Source: Streptomyces sp. NA04227 (lineage in GTDB: Bacteria; Actinomycetota; Actinomycetes; Streptomycetales; Streptomycetaceae). From it: a DNA stretch of 64,000 bases. The stretch spans positions 6,623,001 through 6,687,000 of the forward strand of contig NZ_CP054918.1 of assembly GCF_013364195.1 (NCBI RefSeq), read 5' to 3'. The notes beneath the pieces are model-generated. The model was not told the origin of the DNA. It searched no databases and saw nothing but the letters and a program-made list of their open reading frames with translations. Position 1 is the first letter of the stretch; each line of letters opens with the position of its first letter. Both the position numbers and the translations under genes were made by a program. Of this stretch, positions 35,744-43,844 are shown piece by piece.

Positions 35744-36373
35744 TGTTCCTCCCCCCAGGAGGCGGTCCCCGCCGCCCCCTGCACGCCCTCTCCCCTCGGG
35801 AGGCCCATCGCCCCCCGCGCCGCGCTGTTCTCCTACGGGAGGCCCCACCTCCCGGTACACGACATCCCGGCTACTTCGGCGCAACTTGAACAACCCGCCC
35901 AGGCCACAGCGGACCTGTATGTCCCGCCGGAGTTCCTGGGATGCACGGGAACCCGTCGAACCTCGGGTGCTCCCCACACCCGAAGCCCCTCTCGGGCTCC
36001 CCGAATTGATCACCCCGACGTCTGGCGCCGGGGACGCGACTGCAGGCCTTCCGTAATGCCGTACTTAAAGATCATTTATCACTGGCCTCGTGGCCGAGCG
36101 GTTGAAGCAGGGTCAATCTAGACCAACGGGGCCGGTGTGTGGAGGGGATGTGTGTAAATTGTGCCCGAGCTTTGAGATGGGGCCCAACTGGCGCTGCTTA
36201 CAGGTGACTTGATGTCGTTGCGTGCTTCAGAGGTGCACGACTTTGAGCGGGTGGGTGTTCGGGTGTGGCGTGCTCGAGGAGAGGGGGCAACCGTCAAGGG
36301 TGAGTGCGGTGCGGAGGAGCGGAGTCGTCACCGGCGGCGAGGCGGCGGCGCCACAACCCCGCGCCCGTCCTGT

Positions 36374-36415
<42 letters not shown>

Positions 36416-36613
36416 TCGAGGTCGCCGCCGACGGGGTCTTCGAGGGCGATCGCGCGGGCCGCCGCGGACGACTTCAAGGTCCTTCAGCTGGAGCTGGGCG
36501 GTGGGTACGCCCGGTGGGGGCGTCCTGGTGAATCGGCAACTCGTCCCGAAGGGTTCCGCCTGACTGGCCGTTACCACTTCCGGACATTTACGGCTGAACT
36601 CCCGGTCGCAGCA

Positions 36614-36640
36614 GTGCCTCTTACGGGCCGTAAGACGCAC
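36614..36640. promoter_or_regulatory. 27-bp near-perfect inverted repeat, possible operator
   Basis: Arms GTGCCTCTTACGG (36614-36626) and CCGTAAGACGCAC (36628-36640) pair at 12 of 13 positions around a single central G. The inner CTTACGG/CCGTAAG is perfect. It ends 49 bp before the DUF4232 start codon, a typical place for a dimeric regulator. A second TTACGG half-site occurs about 30 bp upstream. Confidence 0.6.
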
Positions 36641-36689
36641 TCCAGACAAATCGGCACCGGGGTGAGCGACCGGTGCCGGAGAGGGAACC

Positions 36690-37409
36690 ATGAACGTCAA
36701 GTTGGCCCTGGCCCGCCGCTGTGCCGCCGCCTCGCTTGCGGTTGTCGCGCTCGGCTCCGTTGTCACCGCCTATGGCTCGTCGGACGGGTCGTCCCCGGTG
36801 GACGGCGCGCACTCCGACACGGTCAAGTCCGTTGCCGCCAAGTCCGCCTCGCAGCAGGGTGGTTCGGGAGGAGCCGTGGCCCGGGACCTCGTCCCGGCCG
36901 GTGCGGAGGTCTCCCGGGACGGCGTATCGAGCAAGGCCGCCAACGCCTCCTCGTCCGTTGCCGGGAGCCGTCGCTGCCACACCGGTGAACTCCGCTACGA
37001 ATGGGACTCGGCGCACGGCGGCCGCCCGGACATGGACGCCACCTACCAGCAGATCGCCCTCATCCGCCTGACGAACAGCGGCGGGCACACCTGCACCCTG
37101 CACGGCTACCCGGGGATCCGCCTGATCGGAAAGGGCGGCGAGGCCTGGGACCTGCCCCGCGCCAAGGACAAGCCCAGCACCCTGACCCTGCGCCCCGGCG
37201 ACGACACCGCCGTGGTCACCTTCAACCTGCTGCCGATCCCCGCCAACACCACCGACACCAGGCCGCTGACCCCGCGCAAGGTCCTGATCACCCCGCCGGA
37301 CGAGACCACGCACGTCACCCTCGACTGGCCCTACGGCGGCGCCATCTGGCACCAGGCGGGCAAGCCCACCCACCCCGAGACCTTCGTCAACCCCATCGGC
37401 GTGGGCTGA
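36690..37409 (+). CDS. DUF4232 domain-containing secreted protein
   Basis: 239 residues; ATG preceded by GGAGAGGGAA. An N-terminal hydrophobic signal (ALARRCAAASLAVVALGSVV) is followed by a Ser/Ala-rich spacer (about 30-95) and the DUF4232 domain (about 96-239; QQIALIRLTNSGGHTCTLHG, GYPGIRLIG, WPYGGAIWH). DUF4232 proteins are widespread actinobacterial lipoproteins of unknown function. Here the expected lipobox cysteine is Tyr28 (TAYGSS instead of TACGSS), so it is probably secreted or signal-anchored rather than lipidated. Confidence 0.9.
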   Translation: MNVKLALARRCAAASLAVVALGSVVTAYGSSDGSSPVDGAHSDTVKSVAAKSASQQGGSGGAVARDLVPAGAEVSRDGVSSKAANASSSVAGSRRCHTGELRYEWDSAHGGRPDMDATYQQIALIRLTNSGGHTCTLHGYPGIRLIGKGGEAWDLPRAKDKPSTLTLRPGDDTAVVTFNLLPIPANTTDTRPLTPRKVLITPPDETTHVTLDWPYGGAIWHQAGKPTHPETFVNPIGVG

Positions 37410-37570
37410 CCCGCCGCACCGCGCCCGGGGCCGACGCGGGGCGAGCCGGTGCCCAAGTCCCCTGTCACGGAAGTCCGGTGGAATTGTCCCTGCCGCGTAA
37501 CAGCCGGATCCCGCGGCCGTAGTCCGTCGTCCTGCCGAGTGCACCCCCGTCAAGCAGGAGGCAAAGGGAC

Positions 37571-38329
37571 ATGGCAAAGCGCAGCAGGCGTGCCGGGCAC
37601 GGCCGCGTACTCGCCGGAGGGGTCGTGGTGGCGGCGGTCGCCGCCGCCACCACGATCTGGACCGCCCATGCGGGCCTCTCGGACAGCGCGGAGGAGCGCC
37701 CTGCCGCCCCGAAGCGCCCCGCGGCCGTCTCGCCCGCCATCGCCCACGCCTCGGACGCGGGACCTCGGGGTGTCAACATCACCATCGACGACGGCCCCGA
37801 CCCCCGGTGGACTCCCGAGGTGCTCGAGGTCCTCGCCGAGCACAAGGTCAAGGCCACCTTCTGTGTGGTGGGCCCGCAGGCCGAGGCGCACCCCGACCTG
37901 GTCAAGGCGATAGTCGCCGCCGGGCACCGGTTGTGCGACCACAGTGTCGAGCACGACACCACCATGGACACCAAGTCGAAGAGCTACCAGGCCCAGCAGA
38001 TCGTCGACGCCGAGAAGTCCATCACCCGCGCCTCCGGCGGTGTCCGGCCCCTCTACTACCGTGCCCCGGGCGGCGCCTTCACTCCTTACAGCCGCCAGCT
38101 CGCCGCCTCGCACGGCATGCGCCCGCTGGGCTGGAACGTGGACACCAAGGACTTCGAACGCCCCGGCGCCGATGCCATCGTCAAGACCGTCAAGGAGCAG
38201 ATCGCGGGCGGCCCGACTCTCCTCTTCCATGACGCGGGCGGCGACCGCTCGCAGACGGTCGAGGCCCTGCGCGAAATCCTGCCCTGGCTCAAGGATCAGG
38301 GGTACGTCTTCGGATTTCCGGAGCGGTGA
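37571..38329 (+). CDS. Polysaccharide deacetylase (NodB domain, CE4)
   Basis: 252 residues. A short basic start and one hydrophobic helix (about 12-30, VLAGGVVVAAVAAATTIW) suggest export. The NodB motifs appear in order: TIDDGPD (Asp73 and metal Asp74), HSVEHD with both metal His residues, YRAPGG, the NVDTKDF strand and LLFHDAGGDRSQT. It should remove N- or O-acetyl groups from peptidoglycan or extracellular polysaccharide. The RBS GGAGGCAAAGGG fixes the ATG. The gene is 161 bp after the DUF4232 gene. Confidence 0.92.
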   Translation: MAKRSRRAGHGRVLAGGVVVAAVAAATTIWTAHAGLSDSAEERPAAPKRPAAVSPAIAHASDAGPRGVNITIDDGPDPRWTPEVLEVLAEHKVKATFCVVGPQAEAHPDLVKAIVAAGHRLCDHSVEHDTTMDTKSKSYQAQQIVDAEKSITRASGGVRPLYYRAPGGAFTPYSRQLAASHGMRPLGWNVDTKDFERPGADAIVKTVKEQIAGGPTLLFHDAGGDRSQTVEALREILPWLKDQGYVFGFPER

Positions 38330-38339
38330 GGGGCGAGGG

Positions 38340-38373
38340 GGAGCGCGAACCGACGTGACGGCCGAAGCGCTCC
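38340..38373. terminator. Possible terminator hairpin between convergent genes
   Basis: GGAGCGC (38340-38346) pairs with GCGCTCC (38367-38373) over a 20-nt loop, between the convergent deacetylase and DUF4328 genes. The stem is short and no U-tract follows. Confidence 0.4.
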
Positions 38374-38391
38374 GTCCCCGCCGCGCAGCCG

Positions 38392-39126
38392 CTACACGGC
38401 GGGCGGCTGTGGCGCGAAGGGCGCCAACACCGGGCCCCGTAGCGCCTTTTGGTGCTGCATGTGCGTGAGGCGGCGTACGAAGAGGAGCGCGACGATCGCC
38501 GCCACTATGTTGAGGGTGTCGGTGAACAGCACCGAGCCGAGGGCGTTCTGCACCTCGTCGGCCGATTCGGCGCGCGCGTACTGACGGCTGGCCGTCCACC
38601 CCGCGGACGAGGCGATCAGCCACAGTGCCCACCACCAGTTGAGCAGTGCGGCACCGTGGTGGTTCTCGTCCGAGCTGGCGTGCCATATGTCCAGGGCGAT
38701 CCGGCGCGGGTACCAGAGGTTGAGTACGGGGCAGAACCAGCCGCCGATCGTCCAGCCGCGCTTCTTCACGTGGTACTCGGGAGCAAGGACCTCGGCGTTG
38801 ACCCGCATCCGGAAGAACCACACCAGGAACATCACAGCGGTCGCGAGCAGTGCCACGACCTGGGCGACCCCGGCCATTTCGTGCCAGGTGTCGGCCCGGT
38901 CGACCTCCTCGTCGGTCACGGACGCGAAGCCGGGTGAGTCCAGCCGGTTCACGACGTCGAGGGACTGCCAGCCCGCCCAGACCGCGAACAGGTCGGTGGC
39001 GATGACGACGGCCAGCAGTACCGAGACGGCTTGCGAAAGCCCGACGGGTGAGCGGAGCGCCGTCGACGGAACGGGCTGGAAGTACGGTCCGGACGGCGGC
39101 GGAGGCGCGACGGGCAAGTCGGACAT
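38392..39126 (-). CDS. DUF4328 domain-containing membrane protein
   Basis: 244 residues from an ATG with a run of G residues (GGGGGG) upstream; a longer in-frame start at 39246 adds residues without family character. A Pro-rich cytoplasmic N-terminus (PVAPPPPSGPYFQP) is followed by about six hydrophobic helices. The DUF4328 core includes WTIGGWFCPVLNLWYPRR and ALLNWWWALWLIASSAGW. No function is established for the family. It is divergent from the SARP regulator across a 634-bp gap. Confidence 0.88.
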   Translation of the reverse strand: MSDLPVAPPPPSGPYFQPVPSTALRSPVGLSQAVSVLLAVVIATDLFAVWAGWQSLDVVNRLDSPGFASVTDEEVDRADTWHEMAGVAQVVALLATAVMFLVWFFRMRVNAEVLAPEYHVKKRGWTIGGWFCPVLNLWYPRRIALDIWHASSDENHHGAALLNWWWALWLIASSAGWTASRQYARAESADEVQNALGSVLFTDTLNIVAAIVALLFVRRLTHMQHQKALRGPVLAPFAPQPPAV

Positions 39127-39760
39127 GCGGAAACCCCCCACAGGTTTTGGGCACGGTGATCGGCCGCGCATTGCTGCGCTTCTCCCCAGAGCGGCACCTG
39201 CGCAGCCGGAACTTATGTGATCAAGGTCGACCCCGTCCACTGACAATCCACTCGGGTGCGTGGCGAATCCGGCCGGGCGGTGGCCGTGCCGCGACCCGCG
39301 TGGGGGTCCAAGTCCCTGATCTGCGCGTGGCGTTCGCCGTCCCCGGCCCTCGCCACGCCTTTCGGGCCGTATCGGATTGCGGTATTTGCAGAATCGTTAA
39401 TTGGTAACGTGGCCTGCGGAGTTCGTTCGGGAAAGTGTTTCGCCGTTTTGAATTGTGTGATCGGTTCTCCGGTCCGATTCGGAAGTGTGCGCGAAAATCA
39501 TCGGCATGTGCGAGGTCGCGACATGGTTTTCCGTCATGGGACCTGGGGTAAAGTGACGGCGGCATCGCGCGGTTAGGCGCCATCAGGGCACGTCGTCGGG
39601 GAGGCGGGCCAAGGGGAGTGCGTCATTGAGTAGGGCGCGGGCATAGTCCAAACATTTCTCCCTCTCATCGCTCCGGCACGCATCGGGAAATCCGTATGCG
39701 GCGCAGTCGTTCCGGGTCCGCGGTGAGAGCATCAATTGTGAGCAATAGCAGGTGAGAGCG
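39127..39760. other. Non-coding region upstream of the SARP regulator
   Basis: 634 bp with no supported gene. It contains the divergent promoters of the DUF4328 gene and the SARP gene. The stretch 39370-39550 is clearly less GC-rich than its surroundings. It holds a TAACGT -10-like hexamer (39405-39410) and a loose inverted repeat, GAAAATCAT (39493-39501) against ATGGTTTTC (39523-39531). No certain promoter can be assigned. Confidence 0.6.
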
Positions 39761-40615
39761 GTGGCCACGGAGAATCCGTATTTCCAGGACGGCGTGCTGT
39801 CGGTAAAGACAGCCGCGCAGTCGTCCGGTGAGCTGTCGTTCCACGTACTCGGGCCATTGCGGGTGCGGTCGTCCAAGGGGCCGTTGCCCTTGGGTCCGGC
39901 ACGCCAACGTGCCGTGCTGTCCGCCCTGTTGCTGGCACCCGGGCAGATGGTGAGCGCGGAGCGGCTGGCCGACGCGGTCTGGCCCGCGGGGCCGCCCAGC
40001 AATGTGCTCGCCAGCCTGCACAGTTACGTCTCCCGGCTGCGCCGTCAGCTCGAACCGGACTGCCCGCCCCGGGGACGCGACCGGATTCTCCGGCGCGAAC
40101 TGCACGGCTATGTCCTGGCTGTTGAGCAGGAGCGAGTCGACATCTGTCGGTTCGAGCGCCTGCTGCGCGACGGGCGGCAGCATCTGCGCGAGGGCCGTTT
40201 CGCGGAGGCGGGCCGGTTACTCGCCGCCTCCCTGTCGCTGTGGCGAGGCGCGCCCTACGCGGAACTCGGCGACTACGAACCGGCCGTACGCGAGGCGGCG
40301 CGCCTGGAGGAACTGCGCCTGATGACCTCGGAGGCCCTCTGGGAGGCCGAGCTGTCCCTCGGCCGGGACAACGGCACCGCGGTGGCCGAACTGGCGGCCC
40401 TGTGCGCGAAATACCCCAACCGGGAACGGCTGGGCTGGCTGCTGATGGTCGCCTTGTGCGAGGCGGGCCGCCAGGCCGAGGCGGTGCGGGTCTACCACCG
40501 CATCCGCCGGGTGCTGGCCCAGGAACTGGGCGTGGATCCGGGCCGGGAACTCCGTGTTCTGTTCACCCGGATCCTTCGCGACGAGGACGTCGGGCGGATG
40601 TGCTTGCAGCACTGA
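39761..40615 (+). CDS. SARP-family transcriptional activator (cluster-situated)
   Basis: 284 residues from the GTG at 39761, which has AGGTGA five bases upstream; GTG 39752 is an alternative. The N-terminal OmpR-like winged helix (about 20-110) shows LSFHVLGPLRVR, LPLGPARQRAVLSALLLAPG and ASLHSYVSRLRRQLEPD. The bacterial transcriptional activation domain follows (about 115-270; RFAEAGRLLAASLSLWRG, EELRLMTSEALWEAELSLG, EAVRVYHRIRRVLAQELGVDPG). SARPs bind direct heptamer repeats near -35 and recruit RNA polymerase. Codon 153 is TTA (40217-40219), so translation should need the bldA tRNA. It matches the position of the AfsR-like regulator of aureothin-type clusters. Confidence 0.93.
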   Translation: MATENPYFQDGVLSVKTAAQSSGELSFHVLGPLRVRSSKGPLPLGPARQRAVLSALLLAPGQMVSAERLADAVWPAGPPSNVLASLHSYVSRLRRQLEPDCPPRGRDRILRRELHGYVLAVEQERVDICRFERLLRDGRQHLREGRFAEAGRLLAASLSLWRGAPYAELGDYEPAVREAARLEELRLMTSEALWEAELSLGRDNGTAVAELAALCAKYPNRERLGWLLMVALCEAGRQAEAVRVYHRIRRVLAQELGVDPGRELRVLFTRILRDEDVGRMCLQH

Positions 40616-40661
40616 GCCTGGGCCCGGCCGGGCACCGAATCGGCGGCGCGGGGCCGCGACG

Positions 40662-42179
40662 TCAGTGGATGCGCCGTTCCTGGCCGGTCCAGTAGGGCTC
40701 CCGCAGCCTGTTCTTCCGGACCTTGCCGTTGCTGGTGCGGGGCAGGGCGCCGGTGAAGTCCACGGAGGTGGGCGCCTTGTACCGGGCCAGCCGTTCCTTG
40801 CAGTAGGCGATGAGTTCTTCGCCGGAGACCGGGGCGTCCGCGGCGGGCACGACCACGGCCTTGACGGTTTCGCCCCACTTCTCGTCGGGGACTCCGATGA
40901 CGGCCGCCTCGGCGACCGACGGGTGGCCGAGCAGGCAGGCCTCGACCTCCACCGAGGACACGCTCTCGCCGCCGGTGACGATGACGTCCTTCAACCGGTC
41001 GACCAGGACGAGTCGTCCCTCGTCGTCGAACGAGCCCACATCGCCGGTGCGGAACCAACCCTCGTCCAGGGCCGATGCGTTGGCCTCGGCGTCCTGCCAG
41101 TAGCCGTCGAGCACCATATTGGAGCGCGCGAGGACCTCTCCGCGCGCCCCGGTGCGCAACCGTACGCCCAGGGCGGGCGCCCCCGCCTTCGTCAGACCGC
41201 CGCTGCCCGGGGCGCCCGGTGGACGCTGGTTGAAGGTGAGCAGCGTCGTCTCCGTCAGGCCGTACACCTGGTGGAACGTCCAGCCCAGTTCGTCCTCCAC
41301 CCGGGAGACGAGACGTTCGCTCACCGGCGCGCCCGCGCACACCACGCGCATGCTGCCTCGGCCCGGGATCTCACCCGGCCAGTGTTGTGCCGCCCGCAGT
41401 ACGGCATCCCAAACGGCCGGAGCGCCGAACGCGAGGGTCACACCGTGTTCCTGGACCCGCCGCAGGATCTCGACGCCGTCGATCCGGCGCAGCAGCACTT
41501 GCTTGGCGCCGAGCCCGGCGAGGAGGAACGGCACTCCCCAGCCGTTGCAGTGGAAGGTGGGCAGCGTGTGCAGATAGACGTCCCGCTCCCAGATCCGGGC
41601 GTGCACTCCGAACGTCATCGCGTTGAGCCAGATCCCGCGGTGGGTCAGGGCGACGCCCTTCGGGCGGGCGGACGTTCCCGAGGTGTAGTTCAGGGTCGCG
41701 ACCGCGTTCTCGTCGGGCCGCGACCAGGGAAGCGGAGCGACGTCGTACCGCATGACCTGGGTCTCCGTCTGCTCGCCGAGCACGAACCGCTTGGGCCCCT
41801 CGACCGAGCCGAGCACGGCCTCCACCTCCGGATCGACGAAGACGACCGAGGCGTCGCACTGCCGCAGGATGTACCCGATCTCCTCCGGAGTGAGGCGGTA
41901 GTTCACCGGAACGCAGATACGCCCGCTCACCGGGATCGCGTACAGCAGTTCCAGCAGGCGGGCCGAGTTGGGGCTGACAACGGCGACCCGCTCGCCCGTA
42001 CCGACCCCCAGCGCGTCCAGCCCCGCCTGCCAGGCCCGTACGCGCCGCAGGAGTTCGCCGTACGTGGTCGTCGGTACCGGACCGGACGGCTGGTCCGGCT
42101 CGTCGACGAGCGCGAGGCGACCGGCGGCGGCCGTCTCGGCGCGGTCGAGGAAGTCGGCCATGGTGAGCGGTACGAGCAT
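40662..42179 (-). CDS. AMP-dependent acyl-CoA ligase (probable nitrobenzoate-CoA ligase)
   Basis: 505 residues; ATG with GAGGA six bases upstream. ANL motifs are complete: LNYTSGTSARPKGVALTHRG (A3), VYGLTETTL (A5), GWFRTGDVGSFDDEGRLVLVDRLKD (A7/A8) and PRTSNGKVRKNRLRE with the catalytic Lys (A10). The gene corresponds by position to the stand-alone ligase (aurE/norE type) of aureothin-family clusters, which is thought to activate p-nitrobenzoate for the PKS. It is transcribed against the rest of the cluster and converges with the SARP gene. Direct 18-bp repeats lie 30-67 bp upstream of its start. Confidence 0.9.
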   Translation of the reverse strand: MLVPLTMADFLDRAETAAAGRLALVDEPDQPSGPVPTTTYGELLRRVRAWQAGLDALGVGTGERVAVVSPNSARLLELLYAIPVSGRICVPVNYRLTPEEIGYILRQCDASVVFVDPEVEAVLGSVEGPKRFVLGEQTETQVMRYDVAPLPWSRPDENAVATLNYTSGTSARPKGVALTHRGIWLNAMTFGVHARIWERDVYLHTLPTFHCNGWGVPFLLAGLGAKQVLLRRIDGVEILRRVQEHGVTLAFGAPAVWDAVLRAAQHWPGEIPGRGSMRVVCAGAPVSERLVSRVEDELGWTFHQVYGLTETTLLTFNQRPPGAPGSGGLTKAGAPALGVRLRTGARGEVLARSNMVLDGYWQDAEANASALDEGWFRTGDVGSFDDEGRLVLVDRLKDVIVTGGESVSSVEVEACLLGHPSVAEAAVIGVPDEKWGETVKAVVVPAADAPVSGEELIAYCKERLARYKAPTSVDFTGALPRTSNGKVRKNRLREPYWTGQERRIH

Positions 42180-42208
42180 GATGCGTCCTCACGGTGGAGT
42201 CTCACGGC

Positions 42209-42246
42209 GGATTGCCCGGGACGGGTGCGGATTGCCCGGGACGGGT
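42209..42246. repeat. Two perfect 18-bp direct repeats upstream of the CoA ligase
   Basis: GGATTGCCCGGGACGGGT occurs at 42209-42226 and again at 42229-42246, a 20-bp period. Each copy contains the palindrome CCCGGG. Lying 30-67 bp upstream of the ligase start codon, they could be a regulator site. Confidence 0.8.
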
Positions 42247-42529
42247 TGGGACGGGACGGGGCGGGGCGGGGCGGAGGAACGTGCGGGTGGGCCAGGGAGA
42301 GAGGGAGGAGCGGCAGGAACGCGGTGAGCGAGGTGAGCGCGGTGATCCCAAAAGGATTGGGGTAAGTGGCAGTTGAGGGGCGGATCGGTCCGCCCACGTC
42401 CCGATGGCCGAGGCCCGTCACGGGTGTACGTATGCGCGCGGCGGTCGTCCGTGGCGCCGCCCCCGCCGCCGTGGCCCGCGTTCATCCTGGCATCCCCGAT
42501 CGGTATCCAGAAGGCTCCCTCGGCAGCGC

Positions 42530-42572
42530 CCAAGTCGCGTTCAAGAGACCGCCAAGAGCGGCCGGTGACGAT
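42530..42572 (+). promoter_or_regulatory. Putative SARP-dependent promoter of the N-oxygenase/PKS/PabAB unit
   Basis: Three heptamers, CCAAGTC (42530), TCAAGAG (42541) and CCAAGAG (42552), are spaced by exactly 11 bp. Eight bases after the third comes GACGAT (42567-42572), a -10-like hexamer. This is the layout of promoters bound by SARP activators. The start codon of the N-oxygenase is at 42609. Confidence 0.7.
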
Positions 42573-42608
42573 CAACGGCACTGCGAAGTCACGAGGCCGG
42601 GAGGGCTG

Positions 42609-43676
42609 ATGCGCGAGGAGTCGGGCGTGGTGACCACCTGGGCGGCCAGGGGGTGGGCCGAGGAGGACGGTGTCGGCAGCGCGACGCTGCGCCGCCTGGT
42701 GACGGCCTGGCCACGGCGGGCCGCGGTGACGACGCGCTCCGACGCTCTCGACGAGGTGGGTGCGTACGACCCCCAACTGCCGGACTATCCGCTGCGGATG
42801 GTGCCCTTCGCGGAGCACCCCCGGTTCCTCGCGGCGACTCCGGAACAGCGCGGGCGGGTCCTGACAGGCCTGTGGATCGGCTACAACGAGCGGGTCATCG
42901 CCACCGAACACCTCATCGCCGAGCCCGCCTTCGACCTCGTCATGCGCGGTGTCTTCCCCGGCAGCGACCACCCGTTGGTGCGGCAGGGAGTGCAACAGTC
43001 CCTCGTGGACGAGAGCTTCCACACGTACATGCACATGCTCGCCATCTCCCGTACCCGCGAACTGCGCGGTGTGCGCAGCCGCCCCGAGCAGCCCCGGCTC
43101 GTCACGCACCGGCGGCTGCTCGAGACGCTCGCTCGGATGCCGGAGGAGTGGGAGCGCGATGTCGCCGTACTGGTGTGGGGGGCGGTGGCCGAGACCTGTA
43201 TCAACTCCCTTCTTGCCCTGCTCGCCAGGGACGACTCGATCCAGCCCCTGCACTCCCTGATCACCACACTGCACCTGCGTGACGAGACGGCGCACGGCTC
43301 GCTCGTCATCGAGGTCGTACGGGAGTTGTACGCCCGGATGAACGCCGGGCAGCGCCGTGTCCTGATGCGCTGTCTGCCGCTCGCCCTGGAGGCGTTCGCC
43401 GAGCAGGACCTCTCCACGCTGCGGCTCGAACTGGTCACCGCGGGCATCGAGGGCGCCGACGAGATCGTGGGCGACCTGCGGGCGACCTCCTCGGGACGAC
43501 GGCTGGTCCGTGACTTCTCCGGCGCCCAGCGGATGATCGAGCAGCTCGAACTCGGGGACGCCGTCGACTTCGAGTTCCCCGAGCCTCCCGCCTGGTCGCC
43601 CGGCGTGGGAGCCACCGACGAGGCCCAGGGACCGCGCACCGCACTGCCGTCACGGCGCAGAGAGGCGGTCCGGTGA
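42609..43676 (+). CDS. aurF: AurF-type p-aminobenzoate N-oxygenase (di-iron)
   Basis: 355 residues. All seven di-iron ligands known for AurF are present with a constant offset of one: Glu100, Glu135, His138, Glu195, His222, Glu226 and His229, in IATEHLI, DESFHTYMH, GAVAETCINS and LHLRDETAHG. AurF oxidises the amine of p-aminobenzoate to nitro through hydroxylamine and nitroso stages. The product p-nitrobenzoate is the PKS starter of aureothin and neoaureothin. The C-terminus runs about 20 residues beyond the usual length. ATG 42609 has GGGAGGG just upstream. It leads the PKS and PabAB genes and follows the SARP-type site. Confidence 0.95.
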   Translation: MREESGVVTTWAARGWAEEDGVGSATLRRLVTAWPRRAAVTTRSDALDEVGAYDPQLPDYPLRMVPFAEHPRFLAATPEQRGRVLTGLWIGYNERVIATEHLIAEPAFDLVMRGVFPGSDHPLVRQGVQQSLVDESFHTYMHMLAISRTRELRGVRSRPEQPRLVTHRRLLETLARMPEEWERDVAVLVWGAVAETCINSLLALLARDDSIQPLHSLITTLHLRDETAHGSLVIEVVRELYARMNAGQRRVLMRCLPLALEAFAEQDLSTLRLELVTAGIEGADEIVGDLRATSSGRRLVRDFSGAQRMIEQLELGDAVDFEFPEPPAWSPGVGATDEAQGPRTALPSRRREAVR

Positions 43677-43844
43677 TGGCCCTGCCCCGCCGTCCCGACA
43701 GGCAGGTCGACGAACGGAGTCGGCCGGTTTCCGTGTGCCGCCACCGCGGACACCGGTCAGTGGCGCCCGTGCGCGAGGCGGGGCCCGCCGTAGCGCGATC
43801 TCACCGGGGCTCGGCCACCGTGCCCCGCCAGGAAGGAAGCGAAG

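Larger units (their letters stand above)
42180..42608. other. Divergent promoter region of the CoA ligase and N-oxygenase genes
   Basis: 429 bp without a supported gene. Near the ligase it holds two perfect 18-bp direct repeats and a run of GGGGC units (about 42240-42276). Near the N-oxygenase it holds the three-heptamer SARP-type site. Frames crossing it show no family similarity. Confidence 0.75.

Noticed and set aside
35744..36013. In-frame N-terminal extension of the priming glycosylphosphotransferase
   Set aside because: It is Gly/Arg-rich without similarity, and GTG 35743 has a clear RBS.
36085..36125. tRNA-like stretch (CGTGGCCGAGCGGTTGAAGC resembles a D-arm, followed by GGTC and GACC arms)
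   Set aside because: The anticodon loop would have six bases, there is no acceptor stem or T-arm (GGTTCGA-type) downstream, so it is not a functional tRNA. It may be a chance match or an old fragment.
40621..40632. Perfect palindrome GCCCGGCCGGGC between the convergent SARP and ligase genes as a terminator
   Set aside because: It has no loop and no U-tract, and such short GC palindromes are frequent in this DNA; evidence is too weak.
42366..42608. In-frame N-terminal extension of the N-oxygenase
   Set aside because: The extension lacks family similarity and would place the SARP-type site inside the gene. Starting at 42609 gives the metal ligands the AurF numbering minus one.
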